A DNA stretch of 64,000 nucleotides from CBDFKQ01 sp965248855 (GTDB lineage Bacteria; Bacteroidota; Bacteroidia; Cytophagales; 172606-1), in NCBI GenBank assembly GCA_965248855.1, contig CBDFKQ010000014.1:434001-498000 (forward strand). Direction: 5' to 3'. The notes beneath the pieces were generated by a model. That model was not told the DNA's origin and made no database searches. It saw only the letters and a program-made list of their open reading frames with translations. The translations under genes and the position numbers were made by a program. Shown here in pieces: positions 8,713-17,996 of the stretch (its first letter is position 1; the number at the start of each line of letters is the position of its first letter).

Positions 8713-9110
8713 TTAAATTAAAATCGGCTTCTTTATTTCAAAAAAACCAAATTTAAATTGAAAACCCCATTTGTTTTTATTTTCAATAAAATTAAGTTGA
8801 GATATCAATGGCAAAACAGATGTTTTTTCACAATCACAATATTTTACGTTTCGCCTGAAAGGAATAAAATCTTCCGGCATTTTAATCTGATAGATTTTTT
8901 CATCCAAAATTTGTGCGATAGCAGAGAATTCCTGACATTTAATTTCACTTTGCATAGATTGCTTTGGAGAATAAATAATTATCCAATCGTTTATTTTCAT
9001 CCGCTTTAAAGGCGCTTTCTTGCCATGATTGGCCTGCATAAAACCACCTGATACACCTTTCATTGCATGATCCATAGAAACACAGTTATCCAATATCTTT
9101 CCTTATTCAT
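8713..9110 (-). CDS. EVE domain protein (UPF0310), probable frameshift near the start
   Basis: The main frame carries a complete EVE domain, with the DHAMKGVSGGFMQANHGKKA-type N-terminus, RMKINDWIIIYSPK, the FIPFRRNV stretch and LNFIENKNKWGFQFKFG near the end. EVE domains are PUA-like and bind modified bases in DNA or RNA. The open frame alone would start at a TTG (9093) and lack the first strand. An ATG at 9110 in another frame reads MNKERYWITV, exactly what the family has before the V-S-x-x-H segment, and it overlaps the SRPBCC stop as ATGA. One base appears to be missing between 9081 and 9082. I take 9110 as the true start, with a frameshift error or mutation after ten codons. Confidence 0.8.
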
Positions 9111-9526
9111 AAGGTTCTTGCCTTTTCAATCAATAAATTCGTTTGTTGTACTCCTCCATCAATTTGCTTTTGAGCAATTATTTTACTCCATAAAAAACTT
9201 AAAAGTCCTTTAACTATTATCGTAACTTCTATTTTAACCCCTTCACCGGTATTAATTAAGGTGTGAATGGTTTCCATGTTGGCGAATGGTAAATGAGCAA
9301 TATCCGAAAAATTATTGGGCTTATTAAAAGCAGAAATTGTTAATTTCGTTTCGGGGCCGCCTTTGGGTTTTAACAAAAAGTTGGCACCAAGCTTTGCTTC
9401 TCCATCTAATTTAGTATATTCAATATCACTGTCCCAAGTGTTCCAATGATTAATGTTTGTAAGTACTTGCCAAATTTGCTCAATACTTGCTTTGTTTGTA
9501 GTAACAGAAAATGATTTTAACCACAT
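9107..9526 (-). CDS. SRPBCC family (START-like fold) protein
   Basis: This is a protein of about 139 residues from the ATG at 9526 (MWLKSFSV). It has a SRPBCC/Bet v1-like fold: an N-terminal strand, IEQIWQVLTNINHWNTWDSD (the typical W-x-x-W-D turn), ANFLLKPKGG, and a long C-terminal helix. These proteins form a hydrophobic pocket for lipids or polyketide-like ligands. A frame extends upstream to a TTG at 9556, but that would overlap the operator palindrome, so the ATG is preferred. It is the first gene of the operon with EVE and MarR, and its stop overlaps the EVE start by 4 bases. Confidence 0.8.
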   Translation of the reverse strand: MWLKSFSVTTNKASIEQIWQVLTNINHWNTWDSDIEYTKLDGEAKLGANFLLKPKGGPETKLTISAFNKPNNFSDIAHLPFANMETIHTLINTGEGVKIEVTIIVKGLLSFLWSKIIAQKQIDGGVQQTNLLIEKARTL

Positions 9527-9556
9527 GATAAATAAATTTAAGTTTAATATATTCAA

Positions 9557-9581
9557 ATATAATAAGTAATACTTATTATAT
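9557..9581. promoter_or_regulatory. Perfect 25-bp palindrome, likely MarR operator
   Basis: ATATAATAAGTA (9557-9568) and TACTTATTATAT (9570-9581) are exact reverse complements around one central A. The site lies 31 bases upstream of the SRPBCC start at 9526, in the promoter position of the SRPBCC-EVE-MarR operon. MarR dimers bind palindromes of this size. Binding by the MarR protein at 8221-8691 is inferred from position only. Confidence 0.7.
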
Positions 9582-9760
9582 GCAAGGAATTGTTAAAAAT
9601 TTATCTTTTAAAGGTTACAAACTCGAACAAGTATCATAAATTATATATTACTACAGCGCGTAAATAATTTTATAAAATCTAACATTTAATAAATGATTCA
9701 TGTTTAATCCTTCAGCCAAGTCAAAAATATTTAAGAACTTAATAAAGGTTAGATAGAGTT

Positions 9761-9795
9761 AAAAAGAACCCATCGCTTCGGTGGGTTCTTTTTTT
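9761..9795 (-). terminator. Rho-independent terminator after the acs-btuF unit
   Basis: A 10-bp stem, AAAGAACCCA (9763-9772) with TGGGTTCTTT (9782-9791), can extend inward by a few pairs around a short loop. A-runs and T-runs flank it. It lies about 35 bases past the stop codon of the minus-strand gene ending at 9829, so it should end that transcript. It also insulates the operator region at 9557-9581. Confidence 0.85.
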
Positions 9796-9828
9796 AAATT
9801 ATTTTTATACAACTAATGTTATCAGCAG

Positions 9829-10602
9829 TTAAGGCAATAAACTCAAATTTTTAAAGTAATCTGCACTTAAAAGCAAGCGGTTTCCGTACCAGCTAAACAT
9901 CTCTCCATCAACTATGATAACTTTAGAGTCAGGAAATGTTTCTTCAAAATCTGCTTTATGTTTTTCTTTGAAAGGATAAGGCTCTGATGAAAGTAATATG
10001 TACTCCGGCTTTTGCTCCAACAAATCTTCTTCTGTAATAACAGGGTAACGTTCTCTATTTTTAAAAACATTGTAAAAGCCGGAATAATATAACATCTCAT
10101 TGATAAAAGTGTTATTTGAAGCCACCATCATCGGCTCGTTCCATATTAAATAGGCAGCAGTGCGTTTTTGATGATTTGAGAGATGATTAAATTTTGTATT
10201 TATTTCTTTAATTAAATTTTGTGATTTTTTTTCGGAGTGGGTTATTGTACCAATTGAAATGATCATTTCCAAAGCATCGGTCAAATTGTTGACATCACTT
10301 ATCCATACAGGATAATATTTTTGCAATTCTGTTATGTCGCTTAAAGTATTTTCTTCTTTATTGGCAATAATCAGATCGGGTTTAAGGGAATGTATTAGAT
10401 TAAAGTTTAACTGCTTTGTGCCACCGATAAAAGGTTTGCTTTTAAAATATTCCGTAGGGTGAATACAAAATTTTGTTACTCCAACAATAATATCTGATAA
10501 GCCTAAATAAAATAATAACTCAGTTTGGGAAGGAACCAATGAAATAATTCTTTTCGGGGAAGTTATTATTTTTATTTTGTTACCAAGCTGATCGATGAAC
10601 AT
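9829..10602 (-). CDS. BtuF-like metal/cobalamin-binding protein (helical backbone receptor)
   Basis: This 257-residue protein has the two-lobed periplasmic binding fold of BtuF and siderophore receptors: KRIISLVPSQTELLFYLGL at the start of lobe one, SLKPDLIIANKEEN, a long connecting helix, and lobe two with KPEYILLSSEPYPF. Family members bind cobalamin or Fe-siderophore complexes. No signal peptide is visible, which is odd for a binding protein but common in this Bacteroidota subgroup. It starts 9 bases after the acetyl-CoA synthetase stop codon and is probably co-transcribed. A FecCD permease in the window (38967-39968) is distant, so no complete ABC transporter is assembled here. Confidence 0.75.
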   Translation of the reverse strand: MFIDQLGNKIKIITSPKRIISLVPSQTELLFYLGLSDIIVGVTKFCIHPTEYFKSKPFIGGTKQLNFNLIHSLKPDLIIANKEENTLSDITELQKYYPVWISDVNNLTDALEMIISIGTITHSEKKSQNLIKEINTKFNHLSNHQKRTAAYLIWNEPMMVASNNTFINEMLYYSGFYNVFKNRERYPVITEEDLLEQKPEYILLSSEPYPFKEKHKADFEETFPDSKVIIVDGEMFSWYGNRLLLSADYFKNLSLLP

Positions 10603-10611
10603 TTAGGATAT

Positions 10612-12525
10612 TTATTTTCCTAAAATTAAAGCTCCTTCTTTTATTTCTTCTACAATTCCCGGGTCAAGCAATGTAGAAATATCACCCAGATTACTTACAT
10701 CACCTTCGGCGATTTTTCTTAAAATCCTGCGCATGATTTTGCCTGAGCGGGTTTTAGGTAAACCGGAAACCAATTGAATTTTATCGGGTTTGGCTATAGG
10801 GCTTATTATTTTTGTAACAGCTGCCAATAAACTTTGTTTAATTTTTTCAGGATCATGGTCTTTGCCGGCTGTGTCGAGCACCACATATGCATAAATTCCC
10901 TGACCTTTGATTTCGTGAGGGTAACCCACAACAGCCGATTCAATAACAAGTGGATGAGAATTAATAGCGTTTTCAACTTCTGCAGTTCCTAACCTGTGGC
11001 CTGAAACATTCATCACATCATCAACCCTGCCTAAAATTCTATAATATCCATCAGCGTCTCTCTTTACACCATCTCCGGTAAAATATAAACCTTTAAAGGT
11101 TGAAAAATAAGTTTGTTTACAACGTTCATGATCCCCATAAGTGGTTCTCACCATTCCGGGCCAGGGAAATTTTATGCATAAATTGCCTTCTACATTATTA
11201 CCTTTTAATTCTTTTCCTTCCTGATCAACAATAACCGGTTGCACTCCAGGCAAAGGTAATGTGGCGTATGCAGGTTTAGTAGGTGTAATCCCTGCTATCG
11301 GAGAAATCATAATTCCTCCTGTTTCGGTTTGCCACCATGTATCAACAATTGGGCAATTTCCTTTACCGATATGAGTATAGTACCAATGCCAGGCTTCTTC
11401 ATTTATGGGTTCTCCAACGGTTCCCAGCACTTTTAAGCTGCTTAAATCATGTTTATTAACAGGATCGGTTCCATAACCCATTAAAGATCGGATAGCAGTG
11501 GGCGCGGTATAAAAATGAGAAACTTTATGTTTTTCTATAATATTCCAAAATCTATCCACTTCCGGATATGTAGGCACGCCTTCAAACATTACTACAGTGC
11601 CACCACTCAGCAAAGGCCCATAAACGATATATGAATGCCCTGTAATCCATCCAACATCTGCCGTACAAAAATAAATATCATTTAAATCGTATTGAAATAC
11701 ATTGGTAAAAGTATAGGCAGTATATACCATATACCCGCCAATTGTATGAACAACTCCTTTTGGTTTACCTGTTGATCCGGAAGTATAAAGGATAAAAAGC
11801 ATGTCTTCACTATCTGTTTCCTCCGCTTTATTTTCGTTTTCAACTCCATTAATGGCATCATGCCACCAAATATCTCTATTTGGTTTCATTGTAACTTCTG
11901 TACCGGTTCTTTTTAAAACAATAACTTTTTCTACACAATCACATTTTTCGATTGCTTCATCTACCACTTCTTTCACTCCGATTGCTTTTGCACCACGAAA
12001 GTTTCCATCAGATGTTAAAACTACTTTTATTTGCGCGTCATTAATTCTATCGGCAAGTGAGTTTGCAGAAAAACCCGCAAATACTACTGAATGTACTGCA
12101 CCTATTCTTGCGCAGGCCAACATGGCAATTACTGCCTCAGGTACCATGGGTAAATAAATACAAACCCGATCGCCTTTTTTTACACCTTGTTTTATTAAAA
12201 CGTTGGCAAATTGACAAACCTTAATAAAAAGTTCTTTATAAGTTATTGTGACTGACTCTTCCGCCGGGTTATTGGGCTCCCAAATAATAGCAGGTTTGTC
12301 ACCAAGTATAAAAAGATTTTTCTCAAAAATATTTTCTGTAATGTTGAGTTTTGCATTAACAAACCACTTCACATCCAAGTCTTCAAAATTCCAATCCAAT
12401 ACCCTATCCCATTTTTTTCTCCAATAAAAATTATCGGCAATGTTAGCCCAAAAAGCCTCGGGATTAACAACGCTTTTTTGATATTCGTAGAGATACCCAC
12501 TTAAATTATTTATTTTAGGAATCAT
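10612..12525 (-). CDS. acs: Acetyl-CoA synthetase (acetate-CoA ligase)
   Basis: This 637-residue member of the ANL adenylating superfamily has the normal length. It shows the AMP-binding P-loop ILYTSGSTGKPKGVVHT, the acetyl-CoA synthetase signature VGWITGHSYIVYGPL, the TWWQTETGG motif, and the C-terminal KTRSGKIMRRILRKI loop whose lysine is the catalytic and acetylation-controlled residue. It makes acetyl-CoA from acetate, ATP and CoA in the cytoplasm, through acetyl-AMP. The lysine motif would allow control by lysine acetylation, but no acetyltransferase or deacetylase is adjacent. The btuF-like gene follows after 9 bases. Confidence 0.96.
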   Translation of the reverse strand: MIPKINNLSGYLYEYQKSVVNPEAFWANIADNFYWRKKWDRVLDWNFEDLDVKWFVNAKLNITENIFEKNLFILGDKPAIIWEPNNPAEESVTITYKELFIKVCQFANVLIKQGVKKGDRVCIYLPMVPEAVIAMLACARIGAVHSVVFAGFSANSLADRINDAQIKVVLTSDGNFRGAKAIGVKEVVDEAIEKCDCVEKVIVLKRTGTEVTMKPNRDIWWHDAINGVENENKAEETDSEDMLFILYTSGSTGKPKGVVHTIGGYMVYTAYTFTNVFQYDLNDIYFCTADVGWITGHSYIVYGPLLSGGTVVMFEGVPTYPEVDRFWNIIEKHKVSHFYTAPTAIRSLMGYGTDPVNKHDLSSLKVLGTVGEPINEEAWHWYYTHIGKGNCPIVDTWWQTETGGIMISPIAGITPTKPAYATLPLPGVQPVIVDQEGKELKGNNVEGNLCIKFPWPGMVRTTYGDHERCKQTYFSTFKGLYFTGDGVKRDADGYYRILGRVDDVMNVSGHRLGTAEVENAINSHPLVIESAVVGYPHEIKGQGIYAYVVLDTAGKDHDPEKIKQSLLAAVTKIISPIAKPDKIQLVSGLPKTRSGKIMRRILRKIAEGDVSNLGDISTLLDPGIVEEIKEGALILGK

Positions 12526-12619
12526 TAGATGGACAAAAGAAAAAGATGAAAGAGAAAAGACAAGGGAAAAGCAATATTTAATAAGATAATTAGAATCTTA
12601 AAAACGCAACTTTCTTTTA

Positions 12620-12847
12620 TTAATTTGTTTCGTATTCATTTTTTAGTGCATAAAAACCAAATAGAGTAAAACCCGAGGCGATGGGAATAAATATTATGAT
12701 GACTATTATCCAAAAAAGGAGTGTTTCCTGATAGTTTTTTTCTGTAGCTTTTGTAATTTCTTCAAATGCTCTGTATATCATTCCTAAAATTAAACATGGG
12801 CCTAATAAAAGCCAGATAATTCCTGCAAATTTTTTAATTTCATTCAT
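12620..12847 (-). CDS. Small two-helix membrane protein, DUF6814-like
   Basis: This is a 75-residue protein with two membrane segments, IIWLLLGPCLILGMIYRAF and LLFWIIVIIIFIPIASGFTLFGFYAL, separated by a short charged loop with KATEKNYQ. The pattern NEIKK-x-x-G-xx-W at the start and a C-terminal F-x-x-YALKNEY matches the small DUF6814-type proteins of Bacteroidota. Those occur next to MHS/ProP-type transporters, as here (45 bases downstream of its stop lies the MFS gene). It may be a transporter subunit or a stability factor. The function is unknown and the family name is from memory. Confidence 0.6.
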   Translation of the reverse strand: MNEIKKFAGIIWLLLGPCLILGMIYRAFEEITKATEKNYQETLLFWIIVIIIFIPIASGFTLFGFYALKNEYETN

Positions 12848-12892
12848 GCTTTTAATTTATTTTTTTTTTAAAATGGCTTTACTATTTTTAAT

Positions 12893-14422
12893 TTAAGCAA
12901 CGCTTTTTTTATTTGATAAATACACCATTCCAATAACAAAACATACTGAAGCTACTCCAATGGGATACCAAAGCCCTGCAAACGGATCACCAACCGGATT
13001 TAAATCTGTTTTGCTTGCTTCAAATAATCTTGTTGCTATAAAAGGCGTTAAGCCTCCAAAAACGCCGTTCCCGATATGATAAGGTAATGACATGGATGTA
13101 TATCTTATTTTTGTCGGAAATAATTCAACTAAAAAGGCAGCAATTGGGCCATATACCATGGTTACAAACACTACCTGAATAAAAACCAGAAAAATCATTA
13201 ATACATAGTTGGTTGAAGCAAGCGTAATATTCTTTTTTAATTCGGGTTTTGTAGAATTGTTGTTTTTAGAAATTTCATTCAGAAGTGTACCGTCAGTAAA
13301 TTTTTTTGTTGTAGTAGTTATTTTGACGGTTTCATTTTTTTCTTTACCAAATTCTGTTGTGGTTTGTATTTGGGTTTCGGTGGGCTTTAGTTCTTTATTT
13401 TTGAGGTCTGTTAAGCCATACATTCCTTTATAAATTGGGAAATAAAATATAATAGCCAATAACATTCCACCCATCATAATATATTTTCTGCCTACTTTAT
13501 CCGACAACCATCCAAAGAAAATGAATAAAGGTGTAGCAAAAGCAAGGGCGATAATAACTATAACATTAGCCTGTTCAAACTCAACATTACAAACGCGTTG
13601 AATAAAAGAAAGAGCATAAAATTGCCCTGTGTACCAAATTACGCCTTGGCCGGCGGCGGCTCCAAATAAAGCCAATAAAACTATTTTTAAATTATCTTTT
13701 TTTCCAAAACTTTCTTTTAAGGGATTGGCAGAAATATTCCCTTCTGATTTTAATTTTGAAAATAATGGGGATTCCTCCATTCTCAACCTGATAAAAATAG
13801 AAACCAATACCAGTACAATAGATAATAAAAAAGGCAAACGCCATCCCCAGTCATTGAATGCTGTAACCCCTACTGCTGACCTTGCCGATAATATAACGCC
13901 AAGCGAAACAAAAAGCCCCAGGCTTGCTGTTGTTTGAATCCAACTGGTAAAAAAACCGCGTTTGCCTACAGGTGCGTGTTCTGCAACATATGTTGCTGCA
14001 CCGCCATATTCTCCTCCTAAAGCCAAACCTTGTATTAATCGTAAAAGTAAAACCAATATTGGAGCAGCCGCACCAATTGTTTTATAGCTTGGAACAAGGC
14101 CAATTAAAAAGGTTGAACCTCCCATTAAAACTAAAGTGAGCAAAAAAGTATATTTTCTTCCAACAATATCACCTAATCTGCCAAAAAATAATGCTCCGAA
14201 AGGGCGAACAATAAAACCTGCAGCAAAAGTGGCTAAGGTAGCTAAAAACGCAACTGTTGGATTGGTGTCAGGAAAAAATTGTGTTGAAATAATAGTAGCT
14301 AAACTGCCGAAAATATAAAAATCATACCATTCTATTAAAGTACCTGCAGATGAAGCTGCTATTACACTCCATATTTTATTAGTTGGTATATTTCCTTCCT
14401 GAGGAGAGAGAGATGATTGCAT
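12893..14422 (-). CDS. MFS transporter, metabolite:H+ symporter (MHS) type
   Basis: This 509-residue protein has about twelve membrane helices. Its signatures are SSAGTLIEWYDFYIFGSL, typical of the MHS family (ProP, ShiA, KgtP), GRLGDIVGRKYTF in the loop between helices 2 and 3, and LRLIQGLALGGEYGGAATY. A cytoplasmic or periplasmic insertion of about 60 residues, rich in Thr, Lys and Asn, occurs around residues 330-390 (for example KITTTTKKFTDGTL); it is longer than in ProP. It imports a small organic acid, osmolyte or amino acid with protons. The substrate cannot be read from sequence. The DUF6814-like gene follows it. Confidence 0.85.
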   Translation of the reverse strand: MQSSLSPQEGNIPTNKIWSVIAASSAGTLIEWYDFYIFGSLATIISTQFFPDTNPTVAFLATLATFAAGFIVRPFGALFFGRLGDIVGRKYTFLLTLVLMGGSTFLIGLVPSYKTIGAAAPILVLLLRLIQGLALGGEYGGAATYVAEHAPVGKRGFFTSWIQTTASLGLFVSLGVILSARSAVGVTAFNDWGWRLPFLLSIVLVLVSIFIRLRMEESPLFSKLKSEGNISANPLKESFGKKDNLKIVLLALFGAAAGQGVIWYTGQFYALSFIQRVCNVEFEQANVIVIIALAFATPLFIFFGWLSDKVGRKYIMMGGMLLAIIFYFPIYKGMYGLTDLKNKELKPTETQIQTTTEFGKEKNETVKITTTTKKFTDGTLLNEISKNNNSTKPELKKNITLASTNYVLMIFLVFIQVVFVTMVYGPIAAFLVELFPTKIRYTSMSLPYHIGNGVFGGLTPFIATRLFEASKTDLNPVGDPFAGLWYPIGVASVCFVIGMVYLSNKKSVA

Positions 14423-14664
14423 ATTATAATTAAAGGCTTTATTTTTTACAAATAAATAACAAACTTCTCAATTTTGTATTAATTTTTTAAAGAATTGGGA
14501 TAAATATTTAAAAAATTTTATAATGCCTTTTTTAAATCTTATTAGAAGATTACTAATGGTAAAGTAAGTCCCTACTAAGTCGCGGGGAAATTAGTATGTT
14601 TCAATAATATAAAAGGAATCCTTATATTTTTTAGTAAAAAATTATTCGGGAGAATTTTAATTAA

Positions 14665-16959
14665 CTACTTCTTTTTATCAACAGGCTTTTCATTATATTT
14701 TGCACTGGCTACCAATAACTTTTTTAAATAATCCTGATTTTCACTTTTAGGGAAATCTTTCAAAAACTTTTGAATGGCAATTCTGTAATTTGGCAGCTCT
14801 TGGGTTTTCGCTATAACATAAATTTGTAAAATCCTTATTTTTTCTATAAATCTGCTATCGGGATATTCATTTACTACCCCATTAATTTCTTTTTCGGCTT
14901 GCTCAAATTGCTCTGCCAGAAACATTTGATAAATATTATTGTAAACTTCTTCTACATGTTTATCATTAATATTACCCTCTTGAGTATAATTTGCGTTGAT
15001 GGCGAGTTTTGCAAAATCGGTATGCGGATAATTTTTATTTAACCTTTCCCTTGCAGATTCCAAACCAACATTATCCCCTAACTTTTTATAAAGGAGGAAT
15101 AAAGAATATAAAATTTCAGGTTCAAATTCAGATCCCGAGAAACGGGTAACAAATTTTTCGTATGCTTTAATTGCATTCGTATCTTCTTCTAAATCCAAAT
15201 CATATATTTTACCCAGTCGATACATGGCATCTTCCACTTTTTTGTTGGAAGCTTTTAATTTCTCGGGCTCAAAAGGAATTCTTAATTTTATTTCATCCTT
15301 CCTCTTTTTCCTTCTGGCTTCTGCCTCTGTTTTTTCCTTTTGATCTTGAGATTGACGGGTAATATTCTCTTTAATTTTTTCACTTTCCGCGTTTTTCACT
15401 GTTGCCGTATCTGAATTTACAGGATTTATTGATGCAACTTTAAAAGAACGCCTCCAGTTATCTTCCAATGGCCTGTTACCCCATCGCCTTAAAAATTCAG
15501 AATTTCCAACAGAAAGGGCTTTTGGATTATAAAAATACCATGTTGCATCACTTCCATCATTCGGCCTGTTATTGCTCGGATCTAAATTTGAAAAAGCATC
15601 TATTTTTTCCGTATTGTTATTTTTATTATTTCTTTCTTCTTTATCTTTCTTATCTTTTTTCAATCTAATTTCTTCCTTATCAATTATATCATCCAATATT
15701 TTATTTAAATCCGCCGGCTCTAAAATGGCAAGGTTTTGCAAACTGTCTTCAAGCCTTACAATTTTTGTTTGTTCTGTAAAGTCTCTCAATATTTTTTGAC
15801 GGCGGGTTATTAAAGGATATTTTTTTAAATATTTGGGCAATCCGTTTAAGGTACTATCATAATAAGCACTTGCCAATTCATATTTTTGAAGGTTTTCATA
15901 ATAGATTTCGCCTATTTTTAGATAGGATAATGATTTTTGTACTGTATTGCTTTTACTGCCCGCTACCGATTTTTTGAGGTATTGTATTGATTTTTCATAA
16001 TTCTTTTGCTTATATTCATAATTTGCCATTTTATAATATATTTGGTCTTTATAATCTTTATTCTTTTCGTCCTTTAGCAACCTATTGAGTAAAGTGATAA
16101 ATTTTTTAGAATCCTTTTCATTTTTTATCTGATATACTTCAATCAAATTTAAACGAATATTAAAATCAAGTTCAAAAGAAGGAGTATAAGTAAGGGCGGT
16201 TTTGTAGCTTTTATAAGCATCTTTGGTTCGACCTAATATTTCATAAAGCTGGCCTAAAATAAAATAAGAGCGGGCTTTTTTCTCACCTCTTTTCATTAGC
16301 TTAAGTGAAAGTTTTATTGCGGCAGCCGTTTTACTGTAATCATCCAGCTCTTTGTATAATTGGGCGCGTGTTAAATAAAAATCGACAGTATTTCTTTTAT
16401 CTAACTTTTCTTTTCGGATATAACCAATTGCGGAACGGGCTTTTTCATAATCCTTTTGCCAGATAAAAATATGCAACAAACCAATCATTGCTTTATGCCT
16501 GGCCGATTCATCAGTGCTTTGTGAGTTAACATATTTGAACGTTTCCAAAGCATTTCTAAAATCCACCTGATACAACCTTGCTTTGCCAATTAGCAAGAAA
16601 TTATCGTCTGTCCATTTACTGTATCTATGATATTGAATTGCTTTTGATGCTTTTTTAATTACATATTCTGTACCGCTTTTATAAGGTATGGCATTTATTG
16701 AATCGAGTGGGGGAATTACATCCAACAACTGTGTGTAATTATCTTTTCTGTCTTTAAAAACCTGATCTTCCGTTTCTTTCATTTTTTCGCGTGCTAAATA
16801 ATACGCGTTGTAATGAGAGTTGGTATTGTGCCAGATTTTACCGACAAAACTCCTGTTTTCGGGTGCACAAGAAGTAAAAAATGTAAATGATGCACAAAAA
16901 AACAAAATTGTTTTAAGTAAAGATAGAGCAGCAGAGTATATCGATTGAAATATTTTCAA
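14665..16959 (-). CDS. porW: SprE/PorW-type TPR lipoprotein of the type IX secretion system
   Basis: This is a 764-residue protein with an N-terminal lipoprotein signal (FFCASFTFFTSC, lipid-bearing Cys31). The next part, RSFVGKIWHNTNSHYNAYYLA followed by REKMKE, is the characteristic N-terminus of SprE/PorW. The body is a long TPR array, interrupted around residues 430-560 by a charged, low-complexity Lys/Glu/Asn/Asp-rich stretch. SprE/PorW is required for T9SS secretion and gliding in Bacteroidota and connects the periplasm to the outer-membrane PorK/N ring. The start is a TTG at 16959; I find no better ATG. It stands alone, divergent from the M23 peptidase gene. The PorX regulator of the same system is at 46836. 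Confidence 0.82.
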   Translation of the reverse strand: MKIFQSIYSAALSLLKTILFFCASFTFFTSCAPENRSFVGKIWHNTNSHYNAYYLAREKMKETEDQVFKDRKDNYTQLLDVIPPLDSINAIPYKSGTEYVIKKASKAIQYHRYSKWTDDNFLLIGKARLYQVDFRNALETFKYVNSQSTDESARHKAMIGLLHIFIWQKDYEKARSAIGYIRKEKLDKRNTVDFYLTRAQLYKELDDYSKTAAAIKLSLKLMKRGEKKARSYFILGQLYEILGRTKDAYKSYKTALTYTPSFELDFNIRLNLIEVYQIKNEKDSKKFITLLNRLLKDEKNKDYKDQIYYKMANYEYKQKNYEKSIQYLKKSVAGSKSNTVQKSLSYLKIGEIYYENLQKYELASAYYDSTLNGLPKYLKKYPLITRRQKILRDFTEQTKIVRLEDSLQNLAILEPADLNKILDDIIDKEEIRLKKDKKDKEERNNKNNNTEKIDAFSNLDPSNNRPNDGSDATWYFYNPKALSVGNSEFLRRWGNRPLEDNWRRSFKVASINPVNSDTATVKNAESEKIKENITRQSQDQKEKTEAEARRKKRKDEIKLRIPFEPEKLKASNKKVEDAMYRLGKIYDLDLEEDTNAIKAYEKFVTRFSGSEFEPEILYSLFLLYKKLGDNVGLESARERLNKNYPHTDFAKLAINANYTQEGNINDKHVEEVYNNIYQMFLAEQFEQAEKEINGVVNEYPDSRFIEKIRILQIYVIAKTQELPNYRIAIQKFLKDFPKSENQDYLKKLLVASAKYNEKPVDKKK

Positions 16960-17105
16960 GGTAATAAATAGTGTTAAAATCTCAAATAGTGAGTAAAAAT
17001 AATAAATTACATAATAAGTAATAGTAATATCTATTTTTGCCTGCCGTTATTATTGGAAAAGCCGTTGATTACTATTAGTAAATGCTCGAAATATTTTAAA
17101 TTTTA

Positions 17106-17996
17106 TTGAAAAAAGTGAAAAAGTTAAAAAAAATAAATAAAGAAAAATTACTTGTCTGGCTTAGTCAAAGGCATTTATTCATTATCAGAGATGAAGATAA
17201 TTTTGCCGAAAAGGCATCATTTAATTTTACTTACCTCCGCCTTATTATTGTATTAACGGCATCATTTATATTTTTATTTTCTTTTAGCTTTATAGTTTCC
17301 AATACTATTCTTTCCAAATGGTTTAATCCTGTTTCGCAGGAAACTATAATTAAAGGCAAGGTTATCCGCTTGTTTACCACTGTGGATTCACTTGAAAATG
17401 AAATTAAAGTGCGGGATGAAATGCTTAATAATATGAATAAGGTTATACTGGGGGAAGATATCCGGAGTAAAAAAGAACTGCAAAAAAAAACTACAAAGCC
17501 TCTTAAAGTTGAAAAAACAAATTTGGATGAAATCTCTGTTGAGGATTTGAAATTAAGGAAAGAATTTGAAACAAACTCAAACGGGAAATTAATTTCTTTA
17601 TCTAACCAGAAAGTGAATATTAAAGATGTTTTTCTGCTTTCTCCATTACCGGGGGGGATTATTTCCGACCGTTATAATTCAAAAATTGGGCATTATGGTT
17701 TAGATATTGTTTCTAAAAAAGATGAACCTGTTAAATGTGTTTCTGACGGGACGGTTATTTTATCATCGTGGACGAGCGATACCGGATATGTAATTGCTGT
17801 TCAACACCAGGCAAATTTAATTTCTATTTATAAACACAATTCGGTTATTTTAAAAAAAGTTGGGGATTTTGTAAAATCAGGCGAAGTAATTGCCATCATT
17901 GGCAATACCGGCGAGTTAACCACAGGCCCCCATTTACATTTTGAACTTTGGAATAACGGAAATCCTGTTAACCCTGAAATGTATATTTCTTTTTAA
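17106..17996 (+). CDS. M23 family (lysostaphin-fold) metallopeptidase, membrane anchored
   Basis: This 296-residue protein has one transmembrane helix near residues 45-70 (LIIVLTASFIFLFSFSFIV), a helical stalk with LENEIKVRDEMLNNM, and a C-terminal M23 domain. The zinc ligands are visible as the H-x-x-x-D of GHYGLDIVSK and the HLHFELW motif; GEVIAIIGNTGELTTG is the usual strand region. Such proteins cleave peptidoglycan cross-links or activate amidases like EnvC. A start at TTG 17106 or GTG 17115 cannot be decided. The N-terminal poly-lysine stretch is basic and cytoplasmic. It is a single gene with a long AT-rich spacer after it. Confidence 0.88.
   Translation: MKKVKKLKKINKEKLLVWLSQRHLFIIRDEDNFAEKASFNFTYLRLIIVLTASFIFLFSFSFIVSNTILSKWFNPVSQETIIKGKVIRLFTTVDSLENEIKVRDEMLNNMNKVILGEDIRSKKELQKKTTKPLKVEKTNLDEISVEDLKLRKEFETNSNGKLISLSNQKVNIKDVFLLSPLPGGIISDRYNSKIGHYGLDIVSKKDEPVKCVSDGTVILSSWTSDTGYVIAVQHQANLISIYKHNSVILKKVGDFVKSGEVIAIIGNTGELTTGPHLHFELWNNGNPVNPEMYISF

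Noticed and set aside
11801..12157. 118-residue plus-strand open frame within acs
   Set aside because: It lies opposite conserved acetyl-CoA synthetase sequence, has biased composition and no start region.
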